Source: Aldrovandia affinis (lineage: Eukaryota > Chordata > Actinopteri > Notacanthiformes > Halosauridae). Taken from it: a stretch of 64,000 nucleotides of DNA. How positions within the stretch are numbered: position 1 is the first letter of the stretch; every line of letters begins with the position of its first letter. The notes under the pieces were generated by a model. The model was not told where the DNA came from and ran no database searches. It saw only the letters and a program-made list of their open reading frames with translations. Positions 10,620 to 24,476 of the stretch are shown in pieces. Made by a program: the position numbers and the translations under genes. Location of the stretch: the NCBI GenBank assembly GCA_029706075.1, contig JAINUG010000037.1:6445166-6509165 (forward strand), in the 5' to 3' direction.

Positions 10620-12298
10620 CTATGTTCCCTTGGCCTCTATTCACACTAACTGCAAAGTACGTTGTGTTTAACATTGGTGATTGAATTCTAAGCAATTATT
10701 GGTTTTCTTATATAAACATATGTTCAGTACACTGAAATTAATGAAACATTTTGTCTGGCAAGCAAAAAATTTAACGATTGAATTGGGAAAGTTGCGGTTG
10801 GACTGAACGGAGGTTTCCATCTAATTGTGAGGCGGCGGCCGCACCTCACACTTCCCAGTGCACACGATGCGCCAAACATAACTGGCCATTTGAGTTTACA
10901 TAAGCCACCAAGTAGCCATAGAATACAGAAACGATTTGGTGAAGCTTTGCACAGATTTCCACATACACTGCATGGCCAAATTTGAGCAAAAACATAATAA
11001 TGATGTGACAAAATATACAAAAAACAAGGCGTCGACTGACAGGCTGGATCTCAGAGAAAAGCAGCTTTAAATGTACACAGTGCATGTGACCCCACATAAA
11101 TACACATGACATATTGTATACATTATTTCTCCCAGGCCCACTGTGGGTAAAATGTCATTAGAGGTTAGGCTCCAATAGTTGAGTGAACAGGCTAATGTAT
11201 GTCTCTCCCCATGCTATACTTGGTCAAGTTGCACATATATCTTCTTCCACATTATTTTATTAACTCTAATATCTACACTTCCTATTACCGGGCCTGCCTT
11301 TCATTCAAAGGCACAGAGGCGCAGCTCTCTAATCTGAAGTGACAAGCTATATACTTTCTCTCAACCATTACGCGGTAGCCTAGAGCAAAGAACCTGTTTC
11401 TATGAGAATGTTGGAATTAGGTTATTTCTATTGAAGTATTAAAATAATACTTCAGTTTAAGCTATTAGTTCAGAATTGTGTTTTTTTTTAGGAAAGAGAG
11501 GATTGATGGGTGAGAGGAACAAGGGTGTAATTGTAATAACCTGCTGAGTATACACCATTCCCTTCTATTTGGCTGTGTAAGAAATACGTGTTCTATTTGT
11601 GTATGTGTGTATGTGCATGTAACCGAGAGGGGATGGAACCCAATCTGTAGTAAATTGGAAGTGTAGTATATGACATCTATGATTCTGTGGAGTCTCCTAT
11701 CAGCTGTCAAACCTCTATTCTGTCCTATACTGGCATTTCCTCTGTTTGCGGGTTATTTAACACAGCAGAAAGAGGCAATATATACAATGGCTATATGGAA
11801 ATGTGTTGCCCCAAGATGTGTCAAATGCCACAGCATGTATGTTGTGGCATGCAGATACAGATATCTGGGGGCTACATTCTCTTCTCATATGGAGAATAAA
11901 CAGAAGGGAAATAAAGGTATCTTGCTACATGGAAGCTCAGTTAACATTGTTTTCTCAGCATTGATGTAATGTTGTTGTAACGTTACAAGCACATGCTGAG
12001 ATCATGGAGTCAGAGCACACTGGAAGGTCATAGTACTACAATGTACCATGAGCATGTACTCCTTTGTGGAATTTATTGAAAACGGAACATCTGTAATGTT
12101 TCACCATTTACACATTATATTATAGACAGTGCAAATATTTCTGGAGAAGCATGAGCATCAGACAGTAATTTTAAATTATGGACATTAAGTCTGTTGGCCG
12201 AATTTTGTTTTTATTTTTATACACTGCAATTGTTTGGCAATTAATTCATGGTTGAAATAAATGGACATTTCCCCAGTTATTGGGATAATAACTATTTA
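10620..12298. other. Non-coding sequence, no feature seen
   Basis: AT-rich with a small GC patch at 10828-10870. The two ~100-codon frames in this interval (minus 10724-11020, plus 11670-11969) lack domains and look like chance. Confidence 0.45.
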
Positions 12299-12336
12299 TA
12301 ATATATATATATAATATATAATATATAGTGTATACA
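12299..12336. repeat. (AT)n low-complexity tract
   Basis: Imperfect AT/ATA repeats of about 38 bp. Confidence 0.8.
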
Positions 12337-12707
12337 TTATATTTTACACAAGCCTTCATATTCCATACTCTAATTTAGGGTGAGATGATCACATGATATT
12401 TTCCCTCAAATGGTAGAGCTCTATGGAGATATCTGTATACTGTGGATGTAGTTGGAAACATGGCATAACCCTTCCCTTCTAGAACTGGGATTTCCTTTAT
12501 ACACCAACACAACAAGCACCCAGTACACCCAGCTCACAAAATCTGTTTCTGTATGATTGTACTCATGCCTGCTGAGACATACTGTGCTCTGACAAACATG
12601 GGCTGTGACACACATTGTATAGATAAAAACTCTCAGGACGCCCCCTCTCCCTGAAACTTAATGTGTCAGTGTTTATATTCATGTGTGAGTGCTTGTGAAT
12701 GCAGCAG

Positions 12708-12710
<3 letters not shown>

Positions 12711-12756
<46 letters not shown>

Positions 12757-12813
12757 ATGTGTATGTGTGCGTGTGTGTGTGTGTATGCATATGTGTGCGT
12801 GTGTGTGTGTGTG
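12711..12813. repeat. (GT)n microsatellite, compound and interrupted
   Basis: A pure GT run of about 42 bp (12712-12754) is followed by GT tracts interrupted by GCAT and GTAT. Long GT/CA runs can adopt Z-DNA. The 75-codon frames reading Cys-Val or His-Thr through it on both strands are by-products. Confidence 0.95.
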
Positions 12814-14388
12814 CATTCGTGCATGTGCTATGTACGCCAGCCTCTTGTTAGTTTGAGTGGCGCGGTGTTGCGCGGTGGGTCGGTGTAATCACAGTGACAA
12901 TGGGGATCTGAGAGACAAAAGAGGAGAAGCCCCAGAGGACTCTCTGATCCAAATCTTGTCTGATGATGTCACTTTGTGGCAAATCAAGCCTCACTCATAC
13001 CACCACTGACATCACTCTTTAACTGTGAGCCTGCTCTACTCTGCTCCCTTCACTACTGTCCTGGGCCAGCTGATAACCCTGTCTTTAGCTCTATCACAGG
13101 GTCAGGACCTTGATAAAGGGCTGGAGGGGACACCTAGGGGCCCTTTTTAGGAGGGTCTTCGCATCTGATAGAATACATTAACCTCATAATGTTCACATTG
13201 GTTTTGAAGTATAGCATAGCTATATATTGTTCTGATTTAAACTTTTTTTTTGTTCTTGCAATACACTTATGTACTCATACAAATATTTTTTTTATGGAAG
13301 AACATTCTGTATGTGAAACTTGACCAAGATTAGCAAAGAAAGGGCTTTGGCATTAGCATTTTTCCTCAATTGTTGGAGCCTAAACTGTAATTAAATTGTA
13401 TTGATTTTAATGTTTTTTTAATGTAGTAGTTATTTATGTTGGCTCAACCATTTAATATATGTAGAGTTTTAACACATTAATTTATTTCTAATTTACAGGC
13501 AGGTGGAAGGGCACCTCTTTTTGCAGCCAAAGCCAAATCCTTGTTTCATGCAATACTTCAATTGGCCTGTGGGCGGCAGTATAACCCTATGAGCTGGGCA
13601 GGCAAATCAAGAAATTGGGCCAGCAGCAGTGCAGAGACCTTTGTCCAGCTGGAGAACCTTTCATTTATCGCCCCTGACGAACGGCTGTGCAACTGAAAGT
13701 ATTTAGCTGTGTTTTACTCCCCATTTATATTGTATCCATGTGGCGTGAGAGGAAAATGAACACAATATTGTTTTTACGGGAAATTGATGTGCACCATCTC
13801 ATCATGTGACTTCTGTTTCTCTCTCTCAGTGCGACCACCAAGGGACTGGTATTGCACTGTAGGTCTTAAGGCAATAAGGAAGGATGTATGTTTCCCATTT
13901 GACTTGGAAAACAAATAAAATGTCAGTTGCAGTTGATTTTTCCCCTCTCCCATACCTCTTTCTCTGGAAAAGCATCTGCAGTACGCTTGACCTCTGTTAA
14001 AACCATTTTGTTGCGAGTTGCTACTTTGTGTTCTATCAGATCCGATTTCATCCTCTCCCAGCCACTCATAGGTGTATTACCTCCTTTTCCTTTGGGTGAA
14101 ATGAATCCTTCAGGAATATTTAAGCTGAGAGACATTCCCAGCATTGTTACCAATGAGGGTTGCTTTGAAACACTGAAGACAATGTGATTTTTTTTTCTAG
14201 TGAAATGAATCTATGCCATTGCTGAGCAAGAAGTATGATTGAAAGCAATTCAAAAATATTTGTAATATTATCAATATTGCATATCATTTCAGTTGGTAGA
14301 TCAAAACATTATTTTTATTTACCAATACAACCTATAATATAACATAATATATTATAGCATACTGTATATTACATTATTCAGATAATTT
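12814..14388. other. Non-coding sequence
   Basis: No gene. The 12980-13160 and 13490-13700 parts are somewhat GC-richer and non-repetitive; the rest is AT-rich. Opposed 86- and 76-codon frames at 13923-14187 have no recognisable domain. Confidence 0.4.
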
Positions 14389-14500
14389 AAATAATAATAA
14401 TATACTACTACTACTACTACTACTACTACTAACTACTACTACTACTACTACTAATCATAATAATCAATATCATAATCATTATCATCATCATCATCATCAT
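14389..14500. repeat. Compound trinucleotide microsatellite (CTA)n-(ATC)n
   Basis: (AAT)n leads into (CTA)n from 14403 to 14453 with one interruption, followed by a TAATCA spacer and (ATC)n to 14500. Minus-strand reading gives runs of Met, Ile and Ser only because of the repeat. Confidence 0.95.
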
Positions 14501-14689
14501 ATTTTTCAAAAGGATTATTTTAGGTAGATACAATCTCATATCTTGTGTATATTTAAGTATATTTACACAGAATAGAATCTTGCCAATGCTGTTCCCTATT
14601 GCAGTGGGCCTCTTACTCCACTCCCTCCCTGTGCTGTTGCCATGCAATGCCCCAGTCAGAATGTGGCTGAATCAAAATGAATGAATTCC

Positions 14690-14925
14690 TCATCACTCTT
14701 ATTACATTAGGAGGAGTATGCTGAGGTCATCAGCTATTCCTTTCTCACAATTGCTGGGTACAATTGTTATGTATGCTTTATTTCAGGGGAGCGAGGGTTT
14801 CCTTTTTTTATCTTTTCGAGCTGCCAGACATGTAATGGAGAATTATTTGGATAAACAGGGCCATTTGCCTCACAGTGTTAGATTCTGAGCTAATAAAGCT
14901 GGGCTATAGATCAAGTTTTTTTTTT
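14690..14925. promoter_or_regulatory. Candidate conserved non-coding element
   Basis: Non-repetitive sequence of balanced composition with ACAATTG, TGATTT-like and TAAT words, unlike the AT-rich flanks. It resembles the developmental enhancers typical of vertebrate gene deserts. This is a low-confidence call from texture alone. Confidence 0.22.
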
Positions 14926-15499
14926 AACCAGCCGGCAAAGTAGCATTTCCACTGTCCTGTCTGCCCAGTAGCTCAGTCTGTTCCCTCGTTTAATTAATAG
15001 TTAAAATGGTTGACCTTCATAAAATCTCTTGAAAGAAGTCATCTGCAGCAAGACAATAAATACACACAAATAGATCTGCTATACATTTAAGATACTATGG
15101 GTTTATACACACAAGCATGCATGTGCACAAATATTTGACATTACAGATAATACTTATGAATATATGTTCAATGGAAGGCACCTACACTTAGATTAGATGA
15201 GTTAGATTATGGTACACGCACAATAATATACATGTATATGCTCTTATTGATATGATCTTTTGTCTTTTTATTGAATTCCTCATTATCGATGATAAAACCC
15301 AGTAAAATGCTAAAAGACTGCTTTTCACACGCCCCTAAACCTCAGTGTTTATTTTGTCCCTCTTTCTCCATACCCAAAGCAAAGTGTTCAAGCAAAAACT
15401 TACAAATTACGGCAACATTCCCTTTTGATTGCTCAAGCATGGAACTATTTTCCTTTAGCCTGTAAAATAAATTGCTTATTGATCAGCGAGTAGTTAGAT
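14926..15499. other. Non-coding sequence, no feature seen
   Basis: AT-rich unique sequence. The 64-codon plus frame near 15271 has no domain. Confidence 0.4.
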
Positions 15500-15524
15500 A
15501 AAAATAAATAAATAAATAAATAAT
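15500..15524. repeat. (AAAT)n microsatellite
   Basis: About six AAAT units. Confidence 0.9.
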
Positions 15525-15723
15525 TGAATTAATAAAGTGAAGAAATTCTGCCGCAGCCACCGTTAACATTAGTAGGTTCTTGACTTTTGTATCCAGTAGC
15601 ATTCTTTTTTTTTTTAGATGTAATGAATAACAAGGTGGGAATGGGTTGGGCTGTGTGTTTGACCTCCGTTTGGTGTTCAAGTGAAGCTCTGACCAGGCAT
15701 CTGCGGCAGACAGAGTACCTGGC

Positions 15724-15748
15724 TCTGTTCTGTTCTGTTCTGTTCTGG
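15724..15748. repeat. (TGTTC)n microsatellite
   Basis: Four copies of a TGTTC pentamer and flanking partial units. Confidence 0.85.
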
Positions 15749-17979
15749 ACCATCATCATTGCTTTTATGATTTTCTATTAACACAGCAAAATCAACATTG
15801 ATTTAATCTGCCTTCCAAAATCAGGAGGAAGCTGGAGGAGTGCTTCTGAAAAAACACAGTGTCCTTTTCATGGGACTCAAAACGTTAGCCTCTTCACTCT
15901 TGTCCATTTGCAGAGTTTTGCACAGTTAATAGCAGCTACCACGACAGCCAGTCTGCACTCCCGATTTCATTCTCACGTTTTTGTTTTCCTGTTCTCAGTT
16001 TCGGATGCTCCTGAGTGTAATTGTTTTTGTTATACAGTATATTCACCAAAATCCTTCATCGTTATGACAATACATTTTATAACTTTGCCAAGTTCAAAGT
16101 CAGAGAAATGAAGAAATAAGAAGACACCTACTGCTGTTTCAGAATGTTTCATTCTGCTAAATGACGTGTGTGTGTTTTAATGGAAAGGTAGATTACTCAG
16201 ACTGGGTGAAAAAAATGCACCTTCAACACCCTGATTGAAATCTTCCTGCAGATCTCCTTAAATAGATTCATTAACACTTGGGACAGGATTGGCCAGCTAA
16301 TAAACATTTATTTATAGCAAATTATTGCCTAATGTATCAAATTAACAACATGTAGCAACCAAGATTTATACATGATGTTATCCGCATTCATTACATTTAC
16401 TTAAAGTATTTAGCTGAGCACATTTTCGTATAAAACATATTTTTTTATAGATTACAGTTTATGATAAAATGTGCAAGATTAACAACTCATGGTATGTTTT
16501 TGTTTTCATGATTTATAGATGCAATAAAACATGTTTATTGGACTGGTAAAAAGAATTAAATGGTAGCATTTTAAGTGCAATATTCACCTAATGTAAGGAA
16601 ATAATATGAGAAAATATTGCCTTGTAAAACAAAAATTATCACTCAAGTCAAAGAGTCAAAATATTTACCACAATAAATCTGCCTTTGAAATCAACCAGGT
16701 TATGATCAAAGATCCTTCAACAGTGCTCCTTTTGTACTTAACACCATGAGATAAGGATACACAAATAACCAATGCAATAACTGACCGGAAAGGTAGTACC
16801 TCAGTACCTACAGATGCAATATACTTTATTGACATAATTTATAAGGGCAAATGCCTGATGTTGAATATTGTCCATATTGATTCTCCTGAAAGCCTCGTGA
16901 TTGAATGTTTTTTTAAAAACACTCTCTTTTTTGAGGGAGAGCCCAATAATTTCCAAAACACTCCCTCAGTACAAGGCTCCCACATCTACAAACACATTCT
17001 AAGAATGAAATGGGAAAACACTGAATACTGTCAACAAACATATATTTCCATATGGGATTTATTTCTTCCAAAGAGGCATAGGCCCCCTTAGGTCTGGCTT
17101 ATGTTTAAACCTCTTTTTGTTGCTTTTTGCAAAAACAAATACATGCCATGGATTAGAATTAAAAATATATATATTTAAAAATACAGCCTATTACATTACA
17201 TTGGGACAAGATGTTAATATTTTTGTATATAACTCACTTATTTGCAACAAAAGCATTTCATGATTCAGAATTATGTAAGTCTAAGAGATGGACACATTTC
17301 ATCTTTACCTACTGAAGTAAAGCAGGGAGACATTCGATAAAATAGTTGAAGGGTCGAAGGAATGGAATACAGCAAATTGCTAGGAGACTGGAAAGGCTTC
17401 AGGACAGAGGCTGTTGCTTTGCCTTTTCAACAGAACAGGTGTCTGGCAAAATGATTTAGGACTGACCAATTATGTTAGTCATGTGCAAGTGGAAGGATAT
17501 TTCTTTGATTGCTTGATACACATGATAATTGCCATTTTAATAATTCCTTGAAACAAAAAAATATATAGGTGACTGGTAAACATTTTCAGATAACATTTTT
17601 GTTCCCGAACATTGTAAATTCATTTCAGTTTGATGTTGGTTCTGCCAGAGACGAATGAGCTAACTGCTGTGATAGTGCGTGCCAGAGTATTATGTACAGA
17701 AGGGCAAGTCCAAAAGGTGTGAATACGTATTTCAACTCTGGTACGGTGTCCATACTGGGACATTTATCAACCATTGCAGGTTTCAGCATCATGCCTCATT
17801 ATTCATCCACTCCAGGCATCAGGTGTGCTCCATTTAAGGTGTGCTACAGTTTGTATCCTTCCCTTACTATCATTCAGAATAGCTTTTGTCCGAATTCAGT
17901 CATTGTGTTATCCCTTATAGCCAGCAATGATTATCATGTGATAAATATTAATTATGACTCCATAAAACAATACTGTATG
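15749..17979. other. Long AT-rich non-coding stretch
   Basis: No gene. A stretch near 16391-16433 (tacatttacttaaagtattt and tagctgagcaca) may be a very decayed copy of the SINE tail seen at 56634, but the match is weak. Confidence 0.4.
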
Positions 17980-18034
17980 ACAGTGTTTCCTAATCTTGGT
18001 CCTGGAAGACCACTCTGTCTGCTGATGTTTTGTT
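17980..18034 (+). repeat. Fragment of a dispersed GTGTTTCC...GGTCCTGG repeat
   Basis: acagtgtttcctaatcttgg followed by TCCTGGAAGACC and a tgctgatgttttgttc block matches the opening arm of a hAT-type MITE widespread in vertebrates. It is related in wording to the element at 27438, but no opposite end is found. Confidence 0.5.
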
Positions 18035-20030
18035 CACGACACTCTTTATCAATGATCTGGTCAAATTTGTGCTCCGGATTGAATTTTAATCTGGATTTTA
18101 CATCTGTCCAAATGTGTCTGTTGTAAATTGTTTAAGAAGTGTCTTGTTGAATGCTGTTTGCACTAATTAAATATAAAAATGCAATATACATTGTGCTTAT
18201 TTGTCAAATGTCTTGTATCATATACTAAATCTATATATTTGATGTTTTCCCAGGTTGAATTAAGTGCCAATATTTAATGTTGTGCTAATGAAAATGAAAA
18301 TAAAAATCAAACAAAAAATAAACAAGCACGATTCAAATGCACAATCTCTGAGTTCCATGCAACAAGACCATTCATTTCTCCACTATACTACTGTATCAAT
18401 AAGATGATAATATCATTAGAATTAAAGAATGCTCTCAAAATAATATGATCTACTTTGTGTTTATATGTGCTAGCAAATCTCACATTATTGAAAGTTTTAC
18501 TTTTTTGAACATTTAGTATTGACATGTGACTCAACTGCAAATGCAAAATATTTTTTGCTCAGCCTGACCTTTGACCCCAGTTTATATTAACACCATTTAG
18601 CTTCTGGCAGACAACTGACCCATATATCAAATCCAGATCAGTGTTCAATTAACAGCTCAATCAAACCTTATTACTGTAGCTCTGTTTGAGTGAAACCCAG
18701 TAAACCATAGTTCACCAGGACCAAGACTAGAGAAAGGCTGTTGTTGGTTGTCCTAGTGATTGGCCTAATACTTGGGTGAATTCTGTCCAGAAGGGTACAT
18801 GTGTGCTTTGTTTAATGGTCATTCTTAATCTTGCTTTTTTCCATTGTCTCTGACTGCTCGCAGTATCTTTTGAAATTTTCTCAGTACACTTCAATCTTAG
18901 TACACTACGTTGACAGTACTATCTGTGGTTACGACCCAGGACAACTATCAAGTCACCAAGGGCACTAAACTGTGCTAGACTCCACTAAGCACAATGTGAT
19001 ATGGGTCAACCCCCACACTCACTCTTATTTCTTTGCAAGCCACAGAGAATGAAACATAGAACACATTACCAGACAGAATGCTCTTCCCATCACCTCTATA
19101 CAAATGTTGATTGATTACTACTGGCCCCCAAAAGGTAGTTTGGCTTGGCGTCTGATAAGTAGGTTTTTTTTTGCTTTGGTATGGTGAGGTTCTCCCTGAG
19201 AAGGACCTCCTCTTACTTCAGGGAATAACCGTGACAAGTTTTCTTCCTTCAAACAAAACAACCAGGTTCACACACTCCCCTGGCTGAAATATTCCCTTTT
19301 ACTTTCAGGTCATCCTTTGTAGTATACACACTGGAGCTCCAGGTCGCTTTCCTGAGGTCAAGCCCTTGACAAATTATAAAGTGTGTGGTACTTATTTAAT
19401 TTCCCTGTGTTACTTTGAGCCCCTGATTCACTTCCCTCATTGGAAACAGCGTCTGGGAAAAGTCTAACCAGATCACACGAGGCGATACGATTCACTCCTT
19501 TGAACCCGATTGCTCACTTTGGCTTACAGTGGCGAGTTAACTGGAAGGTGGTGTCAAAATGATTTGAATATTGCGAATATGAAAGAGCAGGCTTGCTGCT
19601 TCAAAATCCTAAGTGTAAGATAACGGAGCATAGGAGTTGTATATGAAAATTGTTTTAATTAGAAATAATATTAGATAGAAAGCCTTTCAAGGCCTTTTGC
19701 TGCTCACACTTAAAAAAATGGAATGCAATAAATGCTTAATTATATGCACATAAAAATAACAGCAAGGGAAAAAAATGCATATATATTGGTTCATTTAAAA
19801 CATGGTTGGAGCTATGCATCATTCACACACCTCTCTTACTGTGGTAAAAACATAGAGGAAATTAGATTCAAACGTGTCTGCCCTGGCTGTATCCTATGTA
19901 TCGTACAGCCAAGTTGCAGTGGCTTAGCCTCAGCCCTGTGTGTAATTAGGTAAATGGCCAGATTAATTTAGTGAAGTCCTTCCTAGCTGGTGGAGTATTG
20001 CCTGAAACAATTTCCATCCTGATTGAGGAG

Positions 20031-20033
<3 letters not shown>
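18035..20033. other. Long non-coding stretch
   Basis: AT-rich to 18700, then mixed composition. No coding, tandem or mobile feature could be supported. Confidence 0.4.

Positions 20034-20064
<31 letters not shown>
20034..20064. repeat. (GT)n microsatellite
   Basis: About 15 uninterrupted GT units followed by a short G-rich run. Confidence 0.95.
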
Positions 20065-20070
<6 letters not shown>

Positions 20071-20794
20071 GGGTTAGGCAGGTTTGCCCCCGACGCTTCC
20101 TGGACCAGAGACGCTGCTCCAACAGGAAGATAAATGTCTCCTTGTGAGAAATTCAATAAAAATTCAGATGCGTTACCAATTAGAAAATCAAAACTTTTCT
20201 CATGTAGTTTGTGTTAGCTGGGATGATCTGAACCAGTGGAAATAGCATTTGAAATCATTCGGCATCAAATCCATACTCCCTGGTCCATTCACGGAAAAAA
20301 GACCATTTTGTTTAGATCAAGTCTGCCCCCAACTGAAATACTGCCATCTTGTTATAAATGGGAAATACCATTAGCATTGGTTAAAAGAAGGGGAGATGGT
20401 TTGATTTACTTTAATATCAATTTAGATTATAACCTTATGCAGAATTCCCTTAAAGTGTGTCTAAACTAAATGCCCCAGATTCAATGTGTGTTGTAAATTA
20501 CACCAGGAGAGGCCTTTTTCAGCTGAAGAGCCTTGAATCAGGGCCCCCAACCCACCATTTGAGACGGTGCTTTCCCCAAAAATTCCATACTTGGTTATCT
20601 CATCATTTCCCTAATTTAATTGGCTAAATGAATTCCTTCCTCAGCTTATGTGTGCTGAGCATTGTGGTGCAAAATGGTTGCTGTGCATCACCCAAGAGTG
20701 TGCTAAACATTGGCGATGGTTGAAGAAGTAAGTCTACCATCCCCCACTGAGTACAAAATGCTAGTTAGATCCATTAAAAGGTGCTCTAGAAATC
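20065..20794. other. Non-coding sequence with one candidate regulatory patch
   Basis: The 20560-20690 part is non-repetitive with ATTTAATTGG and TAAATGAATT words and may be a conserved element. Nothing else was seen. Confidence 0.25.
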
Positions 20795-20815
20795 TATTAT
20801 TATTATTATTATTAT
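20795..20815. repeat. (ATT)n microsatellite
   Basis: Seven ATT units. Confidence 0.9.
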
Positions 20816-22509
20816 GTGTCCAGCTGTGTACTTTCGTGTCTACACTTATAGTGATGAAGAATAGTGTAGGTCTCTACTTTAGAGTACAGGCTACTTCCCT
20901 GTGAGCCTGCAGCTCTTCTCTCTAAATCCTTTTTGTTGTTTTTAGGTCAAGAAAAATAGCAGTTTGTCTATCTCAGGGCTAGCAGAAACAGATGTTTATT
21001 CTGGAAAACTCAACGTAATCCTGTAGGGAGCCCCAGTGAGATATATTTATAGACAAGTGCAGTACACAATCAAGAAGCATTTGTCCTCAAGTGAGAAAAA
21101 TATGGTTTCAGCAATATTTTGTGGCACCGAATAAAAGTAATGATTGATTATAGCCAGAGAGAACACTTTGTACTAATTTCATCATGGCTGAAAAACGACA
21201 GGGGTACTTCTGTACACAATAGACACCGTTGTTTTTGTAAAGTTGTCAAGAAAAATTAATGCAATTAACTTGCCCTTAGGTGTATGGCTGATTTTCAAGT
21301 TTGTCACATTGTAATTCTTTTATCCACTGACTGAGAAAACACAATGTCTTTTCGTGGTTTTTTTTTCTTTTCCCTAACAGGATATTTTTTCTCTCCAGTA
21401 AAAGACTTTCTTTTTCTGAAAAGGAAGTAATATTCTTGTCGTGGCAACCGTTCTCGTCGTGCCTCAAAGTGGGATGGCCACGACAGCGCGCTCGAATCAC
21501 TGTTAATGTGTCTTAATGAATTACAAAGCCTGCCACTCACGTTCAGTGTAAATATTTTCACACCCCGCTTTACTCCCCTCACGTATCGCCATTGAAAAAA
21601 AAGAGAAAGCGAAGCGGTAATCAGACACACATTGGAATAAGCACCGTCTGTCTAACGAGAGGTCTTGTTTACGGTCTTCACGGGGAGGTCTGCAGTCTTT
21701 ACACAGGTCCCTGCACAACGCCAGGCCGATCTCCATAGTGCTCTCGAGACATTTGTAACACAGCGTAACTGTAGTGCACTGAGCTCACGACTCCCATTTG
21801 ACCGTTTTCTCCACCATAGGCAACTTCACTGTGACAAATTATATTTTCTTAGAAGAAAATAGTGATTATTATAGTCTCATTGCAAGATTATAAGCATTAA
21901 AATAAGATTATATGCAAGAACTTGTTTTGGAACATTTTCTCGTTCTTACAAACGAGAGCTGTCTGTCCCCAAGTAACAATGGATGTAAAGAAATAATTGT
22001 CAAATCAGAATGGAAAATGTAATGTGCACTCTGTTTTCTGCGAGGTGAAATGGCTGTACTGGGGTTTGCCACATATGTATCCCAGCATTCCTGTAATAAG
22101 AAGTGAGTGGTGTAGATGTACATGCTTTGACTGATCAGTAACGCTGCGCAGTTCAGACAATGCACTGATTCTTTCATCCTGTCCCGGGAATCCTATTGTA
22201 ATGTGTGGGGACAGGGAGGCATCGCTATCTTGGTACCTGACAGACTGATGTCACCTCAGTGTCTCAAATTGACCTGAGACGCTCTGACCTGACCCAATTC
22301 TGTACATTTCTGACCCGGAACCCCTCAACTAAAGTGACGATTATCTCCATTAGTCTCCAGTGCGTGTTTGTTTACTCTGAATCTGGCCTCATCCAAAAAA
22401 TTTGTTTTTTAAATGTGTTTTTTTTTTTACATTGCATGCTTTTTGTAACCCACTTATGCGATGAAGTCTCTAAAGAAGCAATTTAGATAAAATGCCTTAT
22501 TGTAGTAGT
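20816..22509. other. Non-coding sequence, no feature seen
   Basis: No supported gene. The 108-codon minus frame at 21304-21630 is basic and low-complexity at its C-terminal end, without a domain. Confidence 0.4.
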
Positions 22510-22590
22510 ATTCCGGTCAGGATTTAAACCTGTGACCTCCTGGTCCACAGAGCCAAGCCATGCCCTGCTCTTCCACACTGCTCCCCAGCT
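22510..22590 (-). mobile_element. tRNA-like SINE head, degenerate
   Basis: On the minus strand a gagcagtgtggaagagcagg stretch (box A-like) is followed about 30 bases later by ggtttaaatcc, which matches box B at 9 of 11 positions. The spacing fits a Pol III internal promoter. No body or tail was recognised downstream, so this is a truncated SINE or tRNA pseudogene. Confidence 0.45.
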
Positions 22591-24476
22591 TCAAATGCAC
22601 ACGTTAATAAAAAATTGCCTTGATTTATTCATTTCTTTTTCTGCAGCGGGCTCTAAATAGGATCATGTAATTACATTCCTGTATTCACAATATATAGGCC
22701 ACTATTTAACTATGGGGTTTAAGTTTAATTAGTGTTTAATTACATTGGGCACAAACTATTATCTTTTGTTAAGTATTGTTAAAGGACTGAGCCATTAGCA
22801 ATCAGCGTTGGCCAATCTGGAAACCGCAGCGATTCAGTGATTCAGTAATGCTCTAATATTAATGCACGGACAGAGGGAAGGCCAGCGGTCCACACTGGCG
22901 GATGAAGATGTCAGCGTTTTAACGAATTCAACACATAGGCTAATTGTAAGGAGGGTATTGCAAAAGTGTGAAATGTCTGATGTAAAGTCTGATATCTTGC
23001 GTCAGTAGCACAACCCTAAGATGGTGCTCTAATTCTGCAGTGCAGTTGTGGTTTACGCAAAATCTCAGTGACAGTTTGCGGAGAACTGTTACAATTATAC
23101 AGTCATCGAATGAGATGTGTTCCCAAGATTCAGGTTCCAGTGTATAGAGAAGAGAGATAAAAACCCAAAGAAGTGCTTTATGAAATCTGTGTGGGTGTGT
23201 GTGTGTGCAGAATAAGAAAGACAAAGTGGTACAGTACAGTATGTCATCCTGGAAACGATATAAATTAATTGGCTGAAGCAACTCAGTATGGTGAATCTGC
23301 TTTACTTGTAATTAGTTTGGGATTATTGCTGACTTAAATAAAAAATATATATTTTTCAGTAATATTTAATTTGTCATGAGAAAGGGTATTTTTAAAGGGC
23401 AACTAAACCTTTGTTTTAATTGGGGTGAACTGAAAGGCCATTAACCATGATATGGATTTCATTGATATTGGATTAGCGCTGGATGCTGCTGACGGAAGCC
23501 TTTGCCAACTAGTAATGTTAGGCTGGCCAAGACACTGGGCCGCAAGCACAGACAGGAAGTGTACTATACCTCCCTAATGTCAGACACTGTGATCTACAAA
23601 TGGGTGGTTCATTGTAAGCCCCCCTTTTCGATCTAATTCAGGGTTTTGTCTGTTTGTTTACACTGTGTAAAGTGGGTTTGAGTGCTTGGATGATATTTCA
23701 CAGACCTTGGGCTACCTCTGATGTAGAACTGACTCACACAGCTGAACGTGCCGATTGGCCACACAGGTAATGTAGGGCCAGATCAAGGCCAAGCAGGTCT
23801 GGTTTAAAAACCGCTGGTTATGGTATACCTCCCTGAGGACAGTTCTCTGTGCTTTCTGTTTAGCAATGCCTTGAAGCTTTTATGGAGATGTGGAGGTTTT
23901 TATTGAGGTTAATGTACAATAATTGTACCCATGTAAGAGGCCCTCATGGTGGTTTTATGAGAAAATAAACCTACAAAATGGAAATACCTGTAGTTTGGTC
24001 AGACACGCCAGGCATATACAAATCAGTTCTATATGTCTAACTAAACTTTCCGATTTTCATTTTCCAATGTTTACTAACTTTTGTACATAAAACACAAGTT
24101 AAATTCAATTTCCAATCAGATGTGTGTGTTAAAAGAGAGAACAAGTTATATGTTATATGCCCAGATTTCAAAGAACAGGCCTTTAAGGTATATTGGGAAG
24201 AGGACATAGTTCAGCCTACTGTTGTTGTAAGTGCTTAAGGTCACGAAGGATGGGGGAACCTGTCTGTCTGTGTAGTTCAATGTTCAGTAAGGTCTGATCT
24301 ATCAGGATGAGGAAACCGCACCGGACAGTTAAGGGGCAGGAGTCAGGCTGTCAGCATTGTCAGGAGGAGGGCTTGACGTGACTGCGAAACATTGCGAGAA
24401 CGAAGGGTGACATGGCTGGGGCCCAGTCACTCAGTACCACAGCCAGGGCCTCCAGTTTACCCGTGTGTCACTATTT
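22591..24476. other. Non-coding sequence, no feature seen
   Basis: No gene. The 113-codon minus frame at 22940-23281 shows no domain. The 23620-23830 region is non-repetitive and of balanced composition. Confidence 0.4.

Noticed and set aside
12661-12888. Cys/Val- and His/Thr-rich open frames over dinucleotide repeats here and at 43554-43855, 39600-39972, 42474-42716
   Set aside because: These are translations of (GT)n/(CA)n microsatellites, not proteins.
17692-18126. 144-codon plus-strand open frame
   Set aside because: No domain or known protein resemblance, and it reads through a dispersed repeat fragment at 17980. Length is within chance for AT-moderate DNA of this size.
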